DNA of 64,000 nucleotides from Epiperipatus broadwayi (taxonomy: Eukaryota > Onychophora > Udeonychophora > Euonychophora > Peripatidae), in assembly GCA_028023455.1 (NCBI GenBank), contig JAQFVV010006255.1, positions 3,162,001 to 3,226,000 on the forward strand. The letters run 5' to 3'. The notes beneath the pieces were generated by a model. It had not been told where the DNA came from and ran no database searches. It was given only the letters and a program-made list of their open reading frames with translations. Positions 36,988 to 46,106 of this stretch are shown here, one piece after another (the stretch's first letter is position 1; the number at the start of each line of letters is the position of its first letter). Position numbers and translations under genes: made by a program.

Positions 36988-37029
36988 TTAGGAGTGCTTT
37001 CAATTATCCTTGTAATCTTTGTCAACTAA
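36988..37029 (-). ncRNA. Hammerhead-like motif, PLE class (U3-A8)
   Basis: Twelve bases after the PLE stop codon on the minus strand. Stem I TTAG, core TTGACAA, extra A, stem II GATTA/TAATT with a 6-base loop, GAA, hexamer AGCACT, C (position 17), stem I partner CTAA (4 perfect pairs). U4 G5 A6 A9 and GAA are kept and positions 3 and 8 are U and A. The hexamer is one base short of being self-complementary (AGTGCT would pair with it). Confidence 0.5.
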
Positions 37030-37184
37030 CACTTTGAAAGACTAACCTTTTCACAATTCTGTGATTTTAACATTTGCTGCCTGTCTGTTAATTAAGTCTT
37101 GTTTGTATTTGTATACTAGCATAGCTTTCTTTATTTTTCTTTTGCTGTTATTTTTTTTTCAATTTGCAATATTTTTATTAAAGG

Positions 37185-37270
37185 AAGCTATACTGATATA
37201 CAAATATAAACAAGAATTAATTAACAGACAGGCAGCAAATGTGAAGATCACAGAATTGTGGGAAGGTTAG
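37185..37270 (+). pseudogene. PLE GIY-YIG endonuclease C-terminus, short
   Basis: Right-arm frame KEAILIYKYKQELINRQAAN followed by VKITELWEG and a stop at 37,270. It parallels KEAVFISRYKNTIINRQSAN / VRINELWDI at 24.6 kb. Only the tail is present; the mirror copy on the left arm ends at a stop codon at 37,042-37,044 (minus strand). Confidence 0.6.
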
Positions 37271-37364
37271 CTTTTTAAAGTGTTAGTCAACAAAGACTAA
37301 GAGAATAGTCAAAAGTTATACTTTACATATATTTAATTATTGTATTTATAAAATTCAATTATAA

Positions 37365-37365
37365 G

Positions 37366-37405
<40 letters not shown>

Positions 37406-37415
37406 CTTATAATTG

Positions 37416-37455
<40 letters not shown>
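37365..37455. repeat. Two (TA)n tracts separated by aaaatcttataattgaattt
   Basis: Long TA dinucleotide runs on either side of a 20-bp unit which itself repeats PLE 3' flank sequence. They probably arose by expansion next to the PLE end. Confidence 0.8.
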
Positions 37456-37457
<2 letters not shown>

Positions 37458-37762
37458 AAATCTTGAATATGTGGAGTTATCTACTTAAATCAATTTAATT
37501 AGAAAGTGCTTAAACTAAAGCAATTGCTCCAGGCCAAGAGTCAAAGTAAACTGATAGACTGATACATCCAGAAGGAGCATCTATATTAGATTTAGAGTGG
37601 CATTTAAAAGAGGATTCCTTTTTTATATTTGGGATTCTCCTTTTGAATGCATTAGTCTGTCAGTTTACTTTGACTCTTGGCATGGGACAATTGTTCTAGG
37701 TTAAGTACTTTCTAATTAAGTTGATTTAAATGGATAACTTTACACACACAAGATTTCCATAT
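37454..37762. mobile_element. Foldback/MITE with ~115-bp inverted arms
   Basis: Arm 37,454-37,570 (atggaaatcttg, ttatctacttaaatcaattt, tttctaattaga reversed, gccaagagtcaaagtaaact) is mirrored at 37,643-37,762 with moderate divergence. The ~70-bp centre is unpaired. It codes for nothing and lacks the hammerhead core. Target-site duplication cannot be judged because the left flank is (TA)n. Confidence 0.65.
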
Positions 37763-37769
37763 AAATATT

Positions 37770-38770
37770 CATTAAAAATATTATATACACTGTATATCAC
37801 AAAATATCACATAACTATCATAACTTGAATATATTAATATATGTTAAATATTTCCTACTTGGAAGAATATTATCTTATCAAAGCAATGTTATCCAGGTGG
37901 GAAAAGTTTCTATATTTTAAAACACTTAAGCTCTATTAGAAGTTTTTTAACTACCATCAGGGAATGGGAGAAATATATTTTTACATTAATGCCAAGATCT
38001 CAATCATAATGAGATAATTGCTATAGTATCCAGTGGTAAACTCATTTGAACTGTTTTAGTAAGATATGACAATGAAGTGAAAATGGATTTTAAATTTTAG
38101 AATATGGGATATTCAATGAATTTGAAATAAATAGCAAGAACGCTTGACAGATATATCCAATTATATTATAGATGTGGCCCTACTTACAGAAAAAAAATAT
38201 CTAAAGAAAATGGAATAAAGAGATTTCTGGAGCTTTGTTATTATAATTTGATTAATAAGGATAAAATAATGAAAGCAAGTGTAACTATATGCTTTATAAG
38301 GCTAATTATATAAATAAGAGTTAAGATAGCAATGTAATTGGTATATAACACTGCAAGTTATGTTTTAGATAGAGAAAATAAAAAGTTCTTATTAAAATGT
38401 TATATTTTATTTTGAGTTATCAATTTATATGAAATAATAAAACCTAAATAAAAATTATATAAAAAAAAAAATTCAAAAAATTTTCAGCAGATAAAAATTA
38501 TTAGAAATACATAGGAGTTTCAAGAATAAAGAGATGTTAATTAGAGATGATAAACATTTACATTATTTTATGCAAATATCAGATTGTAATAAACAAAAAA
38601 TAAAGAAAATTGAAGCTTTGTGGTTATGTATATCTAAATTTTTTATTATTTGAAAGTAAAAAACGAAAAAGTTAGAATTTGACATTGAAAAGAGAGGATG
38701 ATGAAGGTTGGGAAAATGAAATATATCATGATTATATTTAACAAGAATATATATGTTGTAATGGTTTTAA
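37770..38770. other. AT-rich DNA, nothing recognised
   Basis: No coding sequence or repeat recognised. Confidence 0.5.
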
Positions 38771-39714
38771 AAACATATATGGCATCAAGATTGCATATAT
38801 TTTAACTGCAAACATATATAATTTGATAATGATGACAATGAGTGCCATGCAAGTTAGATATTTATTATACAACCTTGTGGATGCTACATATTAATCCAAT
38901 TTACAATGACCTTTTGGCCTGTAGAACATGAATGTACAAGATATGAATGCTTTAATGCTTTATATTAGAATATTAAAATAAAAGTAACACAATAAGTAGA
39001 TATAACAAACCCAAATGCAATACTTATTATTGACAGATCTTGCATTAATCCCAAAATAAAATAGAGAACTAAATAAATTTAGAGATCAAGGATATCATGA
39101 TAAATGAAAACAATAATTTTATTATGCAAAATATATATTATGATTATTATAATTAATGCATAAAATAAGAATAATAAGTACAATAAATTAATAAATATAA
39201 ACTCTACCTACTTTCAATAATAATTTTACAAATTTAACAAGAATATTTTTCATATTTCAAATTGATGAAATATCATAAAATAGCACTTGAAAATCTTTTA
39301 TTAGTATTTATTCTTCTATGATAATTGAAATAATTTAACACAGTTATTATTTACAATTTAGATGGTGTTTTGAGTTGGATATTATATTTGTGAAACAGAG
39401 CAGAACTATATTGCATTAGCAGTTAACAATATTTAACTTTCTTAGTATGATAAAGATTAAAATTACATATATATCTTTGCTCTGCTTCAAGTTATACATC
39501 TTTAAAGTATATCAAAAGTCAATACTTATAATCGTGTTTTGATTAAATGTTTTTATATGTTTGTCATATTAATAAAATGTAACTTAACCAAAACAATCAC
39601 CCTTATTCACATATGCCTATTAGGCATTAATTAATATTTCTCTACTATTAATATTTATTATTAATATTTATTGAACCCAAGTGTTATTAAAATTTATTTA
39701 CAAAGAAGGCATTA

Positions 39715-40423
39715 ATACATTGTACAGGCTAAAACCTGCATTTATGTATGTAATATAGGCGGGATTCGAACTCAGAATTTCACATGACCCACTACTCTCA
39801 GTGCCATCTCATATTGCTGAGCCACCTGATCACATACATGTTGAAAAGATAAATAATCACCAATATACATATTTCATGCTAAACCAGCAATCATCAGTTG
39901 GTCCAGATTACTATCCTCACACATATAGTGGGTCGTGTAAAAGTCTGAGTTCGAATCCCGCCTATATTACATATATAAATGCAGGTTTTAGCCTGTACAA
40001 TGTAATTAATTTATATAAATAGTGTATGAAAGGTCTGCCCATCCCTCACATATATATGTATAAATGGATTATTCTCCTGTACATGAGGGGTCAGAATGAC
40101 TAATATGTCAACATGGGTAGGATGACAACCTTGGCACTAACAAGGGCTTTGAACATTCCATCATCAGATTTTCAATGAAATGGAAGGCTGAAGAGTTGTG
40201 AGTTGGAATAGTTTGAAGCCTGTCCATTAAAATATGAAGATTGGCTATCTTAATATAAAGCTGAGCACTGATTATATATATGTGTGAGGATAGTAATCTG
40301 GACCAACTGATGATTTCTGGTTTAGCATGAAATACGTATATTGGTGATTATTTATCTTTTGAACATGTGTGCAATCAGGTGGGTCAGCAATATGAGATGG
40401 CACTGAGAGTAGTGGGTCATGTG
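39715..40423. mobile_element. tRNA-like foldback element, 709 bp, 13-bp TSD
   Basis: Flanked by aaagaaggcatta at 39,702-39,714 and 40,424-40,436. The uninterrupted site is kept in the left arm of the inverted duplication near 26,495-26,515. It begins with an inverted pair (39,719-39,800 with 39,930-40,001: tacattgtacaggct / aaaacctgcattta and cgggattcgaactc), and its far end mirrors the start again (gggtcagcaatatgagatgg, agtgggtcatgtgaaag). Shared modules link it to 12.77-13.21 and 19.16-19.43 kb. It carries a CTGATGA core at 40,161-40,167 on the minus strand. Non-coding. Confidence 0.75.
40142..40167 (-). other. Degenerate hammerhead-like motif in the tRNA-like element
   Basis: Minus strand: CTGATGA, extra T, GGAA/TTC hairpin with TG loop, AAA/CAA in place of GAA, hexamer AGCCCT, T, then GTT, which can pair with the AAT before the core. 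The homologous motif lies at 13,054-13,080 on the plus strand. It fits the layout of the other motifs, but the GAA element is altered. Confidence 0.3.
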
Positions 40424-41275
40424 AAAGAAGGCATTAGGAAATTATTTTTTTATGGATTTAAAACAATATTATCATTTTTTTTATTTGCCTTGGATAGTGT
40501 GGTTCTGAATAAAAATTGCTAATTGTCTTCAGGTCTTCATTTATTTGTTTCATCAGGTCCAAAAGTAATTCTTTGAAGCTTATGAAATAATAATGAAGTG
40601 GAATTATTGTTAATTAATATTAATCTTCAATATCGGACTTTGTTTTTTTTTTTACAATATTTTTTTATATCATTTTTACTTCCTTGTTGATCAAAATATT
40701 TTAACTTATATCCATTAATTTTGAAGTGAGAAATTCATATTACACAATAGTTAATCCATGTTAGATTTTTAATTTGGAAAAGAGTTGCATTGGATAAGTC
40801 TTATTTCATTAAGCAGCTCTATTAATTTTGACGAGAGAGATCTGTTGTATAATTTAATTATTTAAATAATTCCTTCATCCAATTTCCTAAAAAATGTTAG
40901 AGAAAATGAGGGAACAATACCTCTACCTTATTCATTTAGCAATCCATGTTTTTTGATTTCTGATCACTAAAACTTATGATTATAATTACAGTTTAGTTTT
41001 AAAAATGGGAGAGTTGATATTCAGTTCAATGTATTCTTCTTACTCTATTTTTATCCAAAATCGTGTTCTTTTTTACCAATCAGGCTATTATTTCAATCAA
41101 TTTTATTAGTTTTTCCATCTTATGTCTAGCATTCTTATAAATTAACTAATTTACATAAATAAAAATAATACAAAAAATAAATATTTTTTTAAAAATTGTA
41201 ATAATAAATAAATAAGCTTATTATTTATTTTAAATATTAACTAATAAAAATATTAATTTTATATACAATATTTTA

Positions 41276-41357
41276 TAAACAAAGCAAAGTAAAACTCCAT
41301 ATAGTAGTGCTTTGTTTATAAACAATTATGTGCTAGTATTGGAGATGTGATCATGTG
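41276..41357. mobile_element. 82-bp insertion with 13-bp TSD (deleted foldback family member)
   Basis: Flanked by atacaatatttta at 41,263-41,275 and 41,358-41,370. The left arm of the inverted duplication lacks it. It combines an aaaactccatatagtagtgc start (compare aaactctccatgtagcagtg at 53,017) with a tttataaacaatta ... gtgatcatgtg end (compare ttttaacaacagtta ... ggtggtcatgtg at 33.7 kb). I take it for an internally deleted member of the hammerhead-bearing family. The core is missing. Confidence 0.65.
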
Positions 41358-41399
41358 ATACAATATTTTAATATTGATTTGTATACTTCTTAATATATA

Positions 41400-42240
41400 A
41401 TTATTTATTTATTATAATAGTACACACATTGCATAATAGTCACATTATTTATCGATAGCCAATATGAATTACCATTCTCTATTAGCCTTTGTGATGGCCA
41501 ATATTTTATTGGCCGAGTGAGGTAAAAGTACACTTTTAATTGGTCAAAATCACACTCAAGCCTCAAAATATATTTGTCTTTTAATATTATATTCATTTTA
41601 GTTTTGTTTATAAAATGTATATTAATAATTTGTCAGATTATCAAAGTGAATGAAAGTTTTTCAAAAATAAATTTCTATTTATTTATTAAGAAATATTCGA
41701 TAGCGGCAAATTTAAAAATGAAAGTTAGTGACCAATTAAAAAAAGTTGCTGTCATAAATGATTTTTTTGTCAGTTTTATGTTATGGAGAAGTAAATACTT
41801 TTTTGCTAAAATCTTAAATATTTTTACTAAAATCTTAAATTTTTAGTATATTTTTAGCATATTTTATCAAAATAATTTATAATTTGTCAAAAAATACTTT
41901 TGAAATGGTCTAAAACCTTTGTTTATCATTTTCGTAGAGTTTTTCTTTGATTAGGCAGTTTTCTCTGTCCTTGACAGCCAATAAAAATGTCCTTGATGGC
42001 TAAGAGCCAATAATCATGAAGCTTATTTCTTTGTTAGAGCTTTACCAGCAGTTTTATTGATTTTTTACTTGCAAAATAATTCAAGAGAGGGCAGCATCTT
42101 ACAGAACTTTTTAAAACCTTTCCAATGATGGTAAAATCTTTAGCTTAGCATTAAAAATGACGAAATTCGAGTGACATCAAGTGGACACGAGTCAACTCAT
42201 AAGGATCGGCACAAAGGTTAACTATACTTTTTTTTCTTAT
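41400..42240. other. AT-rich DNA with short repeats, no gene
   Basis: An inverted tggccaat / attggc-rich patch at 41,497-41,520 and scattered tgtccttga repeats at 41,960-42,000. Nothing coding. Confidence 0.4.
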
Positions 42241-42246
42241 GTCAAA

Positions 42247-42318
42247 TGCATTGACCAGGAAGTGAACCCAGGCCAGCTGCTTGAAAGGCAGCTATGCTAA
42301 CCACTACACCACCAATGC
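42247..42318 (-). tRNA. tRNA-Glu(TTC)-like sequence, possibly a pseudogene
   Basis: The 72-base minus-strand sequence folds as a tRNA. Acceptor GCATTGG pairs with TCAATGC (one G-U), the D arm contains GTAGTGGTTAGC, and the anticodon stem AGCTGC/GCAGCT encloses CTTTCAA, so the anticodon is TTC. The T arm is CTGGG/CCTGG (two G-U) around TTCACTT. Position 58, almost always A, is C, and no T-run terminator follows. The acceptor pairing continues outward (ATGTCA ... TGACAT), which is odd for a gene. It is either a decayed tRNA gene or the head of a tRNA-derived repeat. Confidence 0.55.
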
Positions 42319-42319
42319 A

Positions 42320-43135
42320 TGACATCTATACTTTAAATAAATTTTTTAAATAATAAAAATAATAATATAGCTTTTGTTTTTATTTTTTTATTTTATTTTC
42401 AATACTTTCATATAAAGCTCATAGTTTTAATTCTCCTTTATTTTGAAAAAAAAAAAAAGAGACACTGTTTTTTTCCAATGTTTCCCTTTAACTAATTATC
42501 TATTAATTGATATTTTCTAAAAAAAAATTACAACTTATGTGTCATTGCTTTGTAAAGTTAATCTCTATTTATCTGATCTCAGATATTATTTTAGAATATT
42601 TTATCTGATTATTCTTATTCCATATCTAGCACTCTTTAAATAATCACTAATGCTTTGCAATTATTCTTTTATTTTATTTTTCTTCTATTTTTTTTTTAAA
42701 AAAGTTTCCACCCAGCATTCTTCTATTTCTAAGAAAATTCTGTGAATGTTCCTATAAACTAAACAGCCTGCATTTTCAATAAATGTACACTTTTGAGGGT
42801 ATATAATCTACCAAAGATGTGTTAGTTGTTAAATCAAAACAAAATTAATAAATCGATTGTTAAATTTAAAAAAAGAAATAAATAAATTCCGCTAAATTTC
42901 ATTAAGAAACTTTATGTCAATTTTTTTTTTTACTTTTATTTTTCAGCGTTTCTTTTCATCAGAATTTTTTTTTTGGTAAATTGTCATAATGATAAAAATT
43001 TGGGACTGTACTGTCACAGAACATGACACAGTGACTATTCTCAAAAGTATGGAATCATGCCCTGCCAAAAAGTGTATGTTAATGGTAACAATATAATTGC
43101 ATGCTGACGATGTAAATAAATTATAAATATTGTAT
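42320..43135. other. AT-rich DNA with one short hammerhead-like core
   Basis: No coding sequence. On the minus strand near 42,945-42,962 CTGATGA is followed by only AAA and then GAAACGCTG, that is, the two conserved halves of a hammerhead core with almost no stem II. Stem I is not convincing. Confidence 0.3.
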
Positions 43136-43141
43136 TTATTT

Positions 43142-43232
43142 TAATATAAAAATATAAACAAATATTATAGACAACTACATTTGAATTAGTAAATAATAAA
43201 TTTATTACATCAAATCAATTTTCGTTCAAAAT
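43142..43232. repeat. PLE-flanking repeat (direct copy at 44,771-44,857)
   Basis: About 90 bp (aaatataaacaaatattata, then gacaactacatttgaatta, through catcaaatc and attttc) recurs at 44,771-44,857 in the same orientation. Part of it recurs inverted at 44,850-44,890. A second block, 43,635-43,721, is inverted at 44,868-44,951. Together they bracket the PLE fragment, as the direct and inverted pseudo-LTRs of PLEs do. Confidence 0.65.
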
Positions 43233-43792
43233 GAACCTTCTCAAGATGTTAGAATAAATCAAAAAGTCACGAGATTAATATTAACTTAGTATACACCTAT
43301 TGTTCAAAGTAAAATTTAAAAATTATTAAAATTTTTAATGTTTAATTGATGACCTACAACTCAACTGAACTTCATGGATTCTTGTAGCAAAATTCAGAAG
43401 CTTGGCATCCTTTAACCTTAATAATAAAGGCTTCATAAAATTATGACAAATCAAGGACATATAGCAGTTTTCTTAATCTTGTTTATAAAAATCTTTAAAT
43501 AAATTAAAAGATATTATATCCACTGAATTATATAAAAACTTGCATTTTTCTTTAGTAGATCAAATTCTAAAGTCATTTCGTTCATTAATATAAATATTTC
43601 AATGACGTTCTAATTTAAAACCATTTCTAAATTTTCTTCAATAATATTATTTCATATGATGGAATTAAAATCCATTATGTTGCCTTCACAAAATACTTTA
43701 ATATAAAAATATAAATATAATATAAAATAACAATTTGTGTCAATTGTTAATACAGAGTTTAATATAAATAAATAAAATAATAAATAATATTT

Positions 43793-43828
43793 CCAAGCGC
43801 TTTCAACTCTTACGAGTCCTTATCAAGG
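43793..43828 (-). ncRNA. Hammerhead-like motif, PLE class (U3-A8)
   Basis: Minus strand: CC, core TTGATAA, extra G, stem II GACTC/GAGTT with loop GTAA, GAA, self-complementary hexamer AGCGCT, T (position 17), GG. All of U4 G5 A6 A9 and GAA are kept, with U3 and A8 replacing the usual C-G pair. Stem I is only two pairs before a mismatch. The hexamer cannot close on itself within one copy, so pairing between two copies (dimeric form) would be needed. Confidence 0.5.
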
Positions 43829-43873
43829 CAGTGTAAAAAATTCTATTTTCTCCTAGGTGATGAATTTAACATT

Positions 43874-44220
43874 TCATTGTATTGGCCAGAAACAATTAAT
43901 TGGAAAGCTGGTTAATTTCAAATTCATAGCACAAGATGAATTTTGTATAAGATATGATTCTTTAATCTTGCGTTTTTTATCATGTGTTTCGTGCATTAAT
44001 ATTGTAAAATCCTTTGGACTACATATATGGCTGTATTATTTTGGTGAACATAAAAAGCTGAATAAACTGTATCATCTTCTCTTGCTCTATTATACATATA
44101 TTTATGTTGTTGAAGGCGATACTTAATATATGTTTTGGTTTCTCCAACATATATTGCACCACAATTTATTTGTGGGCATCTAATAGAGTATACAACACTG
44201 CTTTTGTCCTCCTTATTTAT
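43874..44220 (-). pseudogene. PLE GIY-YIG endonuclease domain
   Basis: Minus-strand reading gives SSVVYSIRCPQINCGAIYVG, then ETKTYIKYRLQQHKYMYNRA, then AFYVHQNNTAIYVVQRILQY, and after a frame change ETHDKKRKIKESYLIQNSSC and INCFWPIQ plus stop. VYSI-x-C with the following C-x-x-x-YVGET is the characteristic PLE form of the GIY-YIG motif, and Arg in KYRLQQH is the catalytic-site Arg. The single-strand-nicking enzyme is broken by the frameshift near 43,990. Confidence 0.75.
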
Positions 44221-44508
44221 TATTTCCTTAGAATTATTTATTAACCTATTAAGGTTAGGTGGAGTTCTCCATGCTAATCAAAAATCTTGACTTAAAACTT
44301 TTATTATATTTTTATTAATATTGGGAATAAAAACTAATAACATCCATGGTTTATTATTCATAGTTATATGGTCACTATTATGACATTGTTTATAATGCTT
44401 TAATACAATAGATAATAGCATTTGTTTATTATAACCCACTTGTATTAAATCTTGCATATAACATTTTATATTATCCTCATAAACATTTCATTTGAACACA
44501 GTTGTTGA

Positions 44509-44718
44509 TTACGTGTTAAAAAAAGCTCTAAAAACAGCTAATTTGTGTACTAAAGGAACATTAGATGTTGGATGAATGTAGCCTCTATTATCTATATGTT
44601 TTACAACCATTTTATATACTAATTTATCAACTACCCTTGATATTTGCAAATCTAAGTATTTAATACTAGAATTGTCTTCTCTTTCTATTGTCCAAACTAA
44701 ACCATCCTGGTTCTGCAA
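44509..44718 (-). pseudogene. PLE reverse transcriptase, C-terminal fragment
   Basis: A 69-residue open frame: DGLVWTIEREDNSSIKYLDL, then QISRVVDKLVYKMVVKHIDN, then RGYIHPTSNVPLVHKLAVF and a stop. The order (FTxExE, LPFLD-like strand, R-K-T-x-T-like YRKPTHT segment, H-P-x-x-x-K motif) is that of the RT thumb side of Penelope-like elements. The catalytic YVDD segment lies outside the surviving part. Confidence 0.65.
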
Positions 44719-44959
44719 ACTATCAAAAAATTGCTTTATATTTATATTATATACAGAAGTATTATTTATTTATAAAAAATATAAACAAATATTATAGATA
44801 ACTACATTTGAATTAATAAATAATAAATTTATTACATCAAATCGATTTTCATTCAAATGTAGTTGTCTATAATATTTGTTTATATTTTTATATTAAAGTA
44901 TTTTATGAAGGCAACATAATGGATTTTAATTCCATCATATGAAATAATATTGTATTTAT

Positions 44960-46100
44960 ATATATTTTTTCATTTTTCTATTAATAAGTTAATAAAAATA
45001 AATAAACTGTAAATATTGCAATTAATTTTTCCACAATGATTTCTTTTTTAAAAATAACAATAGAAAAAAATGTAAATATTAAATATGATATTTTCTAGCA
45101 GGCATTTTTTAAATACATCCCTCCCCCAAATTGTAAATTTATCAAAAATATGGACTGCCATCTTGATTTATTGCAAAACTCACAAATACCAAAAATTTTT
45201 ATTTTAGTTTTTTTTAAATTGCTTGACAAATATTTTTTATATCTTTCATTTTTCCTAATCATATACAATCTAACTTATTTATTCTATTTATTTTTTAGAT
45301 ATGAAATATTACAAAAGTATTTATTCTTTTTCTTCTTATACTTCATCCAATTACAAAGATTCATTCAAGAAAAAAAACTGACAGATTCAATGAGCTTTTT
45401 ATGTAATTTCATGGTGCCCAAAATGTATTCTTTCTTGTAATAAAAGACAGTTTCATGAATTTTTCATCAGTTAATCAATAACTACAATGAAAACTTTTAT
45501 GATTCTTAGTAAATAATTAGCATAAAAGTTTCAGAAAAGATCTAGCTATTATAAAATATAGATTTTATAAAAGACAGTAAATCCTTGAATAAAATGGATG
45601 AGCATCATGGAGATTACTTACTGAACGCTAACATTTTTATGTAGTACTACATTTTTATAGTACAAAAAACTTATAATTATTATATTATTTTGTTTACATA
45701 AATCAAGAAAATTATAAACATGCAATTTTTATTTTAAAAATTTATACTAATTAGAAACCTATAAAAATGAATTCAAAATCAATGTTTAAAACCTATAATC
45801 CCACCAAAATAAATTATATAAGCTGCTAAAAAAAATTTGTCTTTAGCAGATACAAAACTGATTTACAATTTAAATTTTGTGTGAAGCCTCATAAAATAAG
45901 TGTTATGCATTATTGATGTTTGAAATTTTTGTAAGAGTAGAATACTGAGATTTCTATGCTGTGTATATAATATCTTATGAGAGTTTTTGATAATGTGCTG
46001 AGAGTCGAGAGTTAAAAAAACACCTGAATGGATTGTGATGATAAAATATTAAAAATTCATAAATTATTGTTATTATTGGTCCTGTAATTTTAATCAGTAA
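44960..46100. other. AT-rich DNA upstream of the Gypsy gag; LTR not found
   Basis: The 5' LTR and primer-binding site of the Gypsy element should lie here, but I cannot find a matching 3' copy. Near 45,440-45,465 the minus strand has CTGATGA, nine bases, GAAACTGT: another possible hammerhead-like core without a convincing stem I. Confidence 0.35.
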
Positions 46101-46106
46101 GGAATC

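Larger units (their letters stand above)
36920..37370. repeat. Inverted pair of PLE 3' ends (older)
   Basis: Left arm about 36,920-37,135 and right arm about 37,185-37,370 are diverged reverse complements. Both carry, pointing outward, the last ~25 codons of a PLE GIY-YIG domain (right arm ELINRQAANVKITELWEG), a stop, a hammerhead-like motif (intact on the left, decayed on the right) and a 3' flank containing tttataaa, tcaattataag. The arrangement is the same as in the 24-kb palindrome, but the arms are far less similar. Confidence 0.75.
38775..41400 (-). repeat. Large inverted duplication, right arm
   Basis: The reverse-complement counterpart of 25,600-28,255. It contains two later insertions (39,715-40,423 and 41,276-41,357) absent from the left arm, and lacks ~0.85 kb present there. 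No coding content recognised. Confidence 0.75.
43793..44760 (-). mobile_element. Penelope-like element remnant with GIY-YIG endonuclease
   Basis: On the minus strand: end of the RT (44,750-44,509), linker (about 44,500-44,220), GIY-YIG domain (about 44,215-43,960), C-terminal tail ending at a TGA (43,874-43,876), then a hammerhead-like motif 45 bases further. At least three frame changes and a stop at 44,508 break it. The core RT motifs are truncated away. Flanking direct and inverted repeats are described separately. Confidence 0.8.

Noticed and set aside
39719-40001. CRISPR-like or bacterial features in the repeated blocks
   Set aside because: Repeats are few, inverted and eukaryotic in character (LINE, PLE, tRNA-like); nothing supports a prokaryotic origin.
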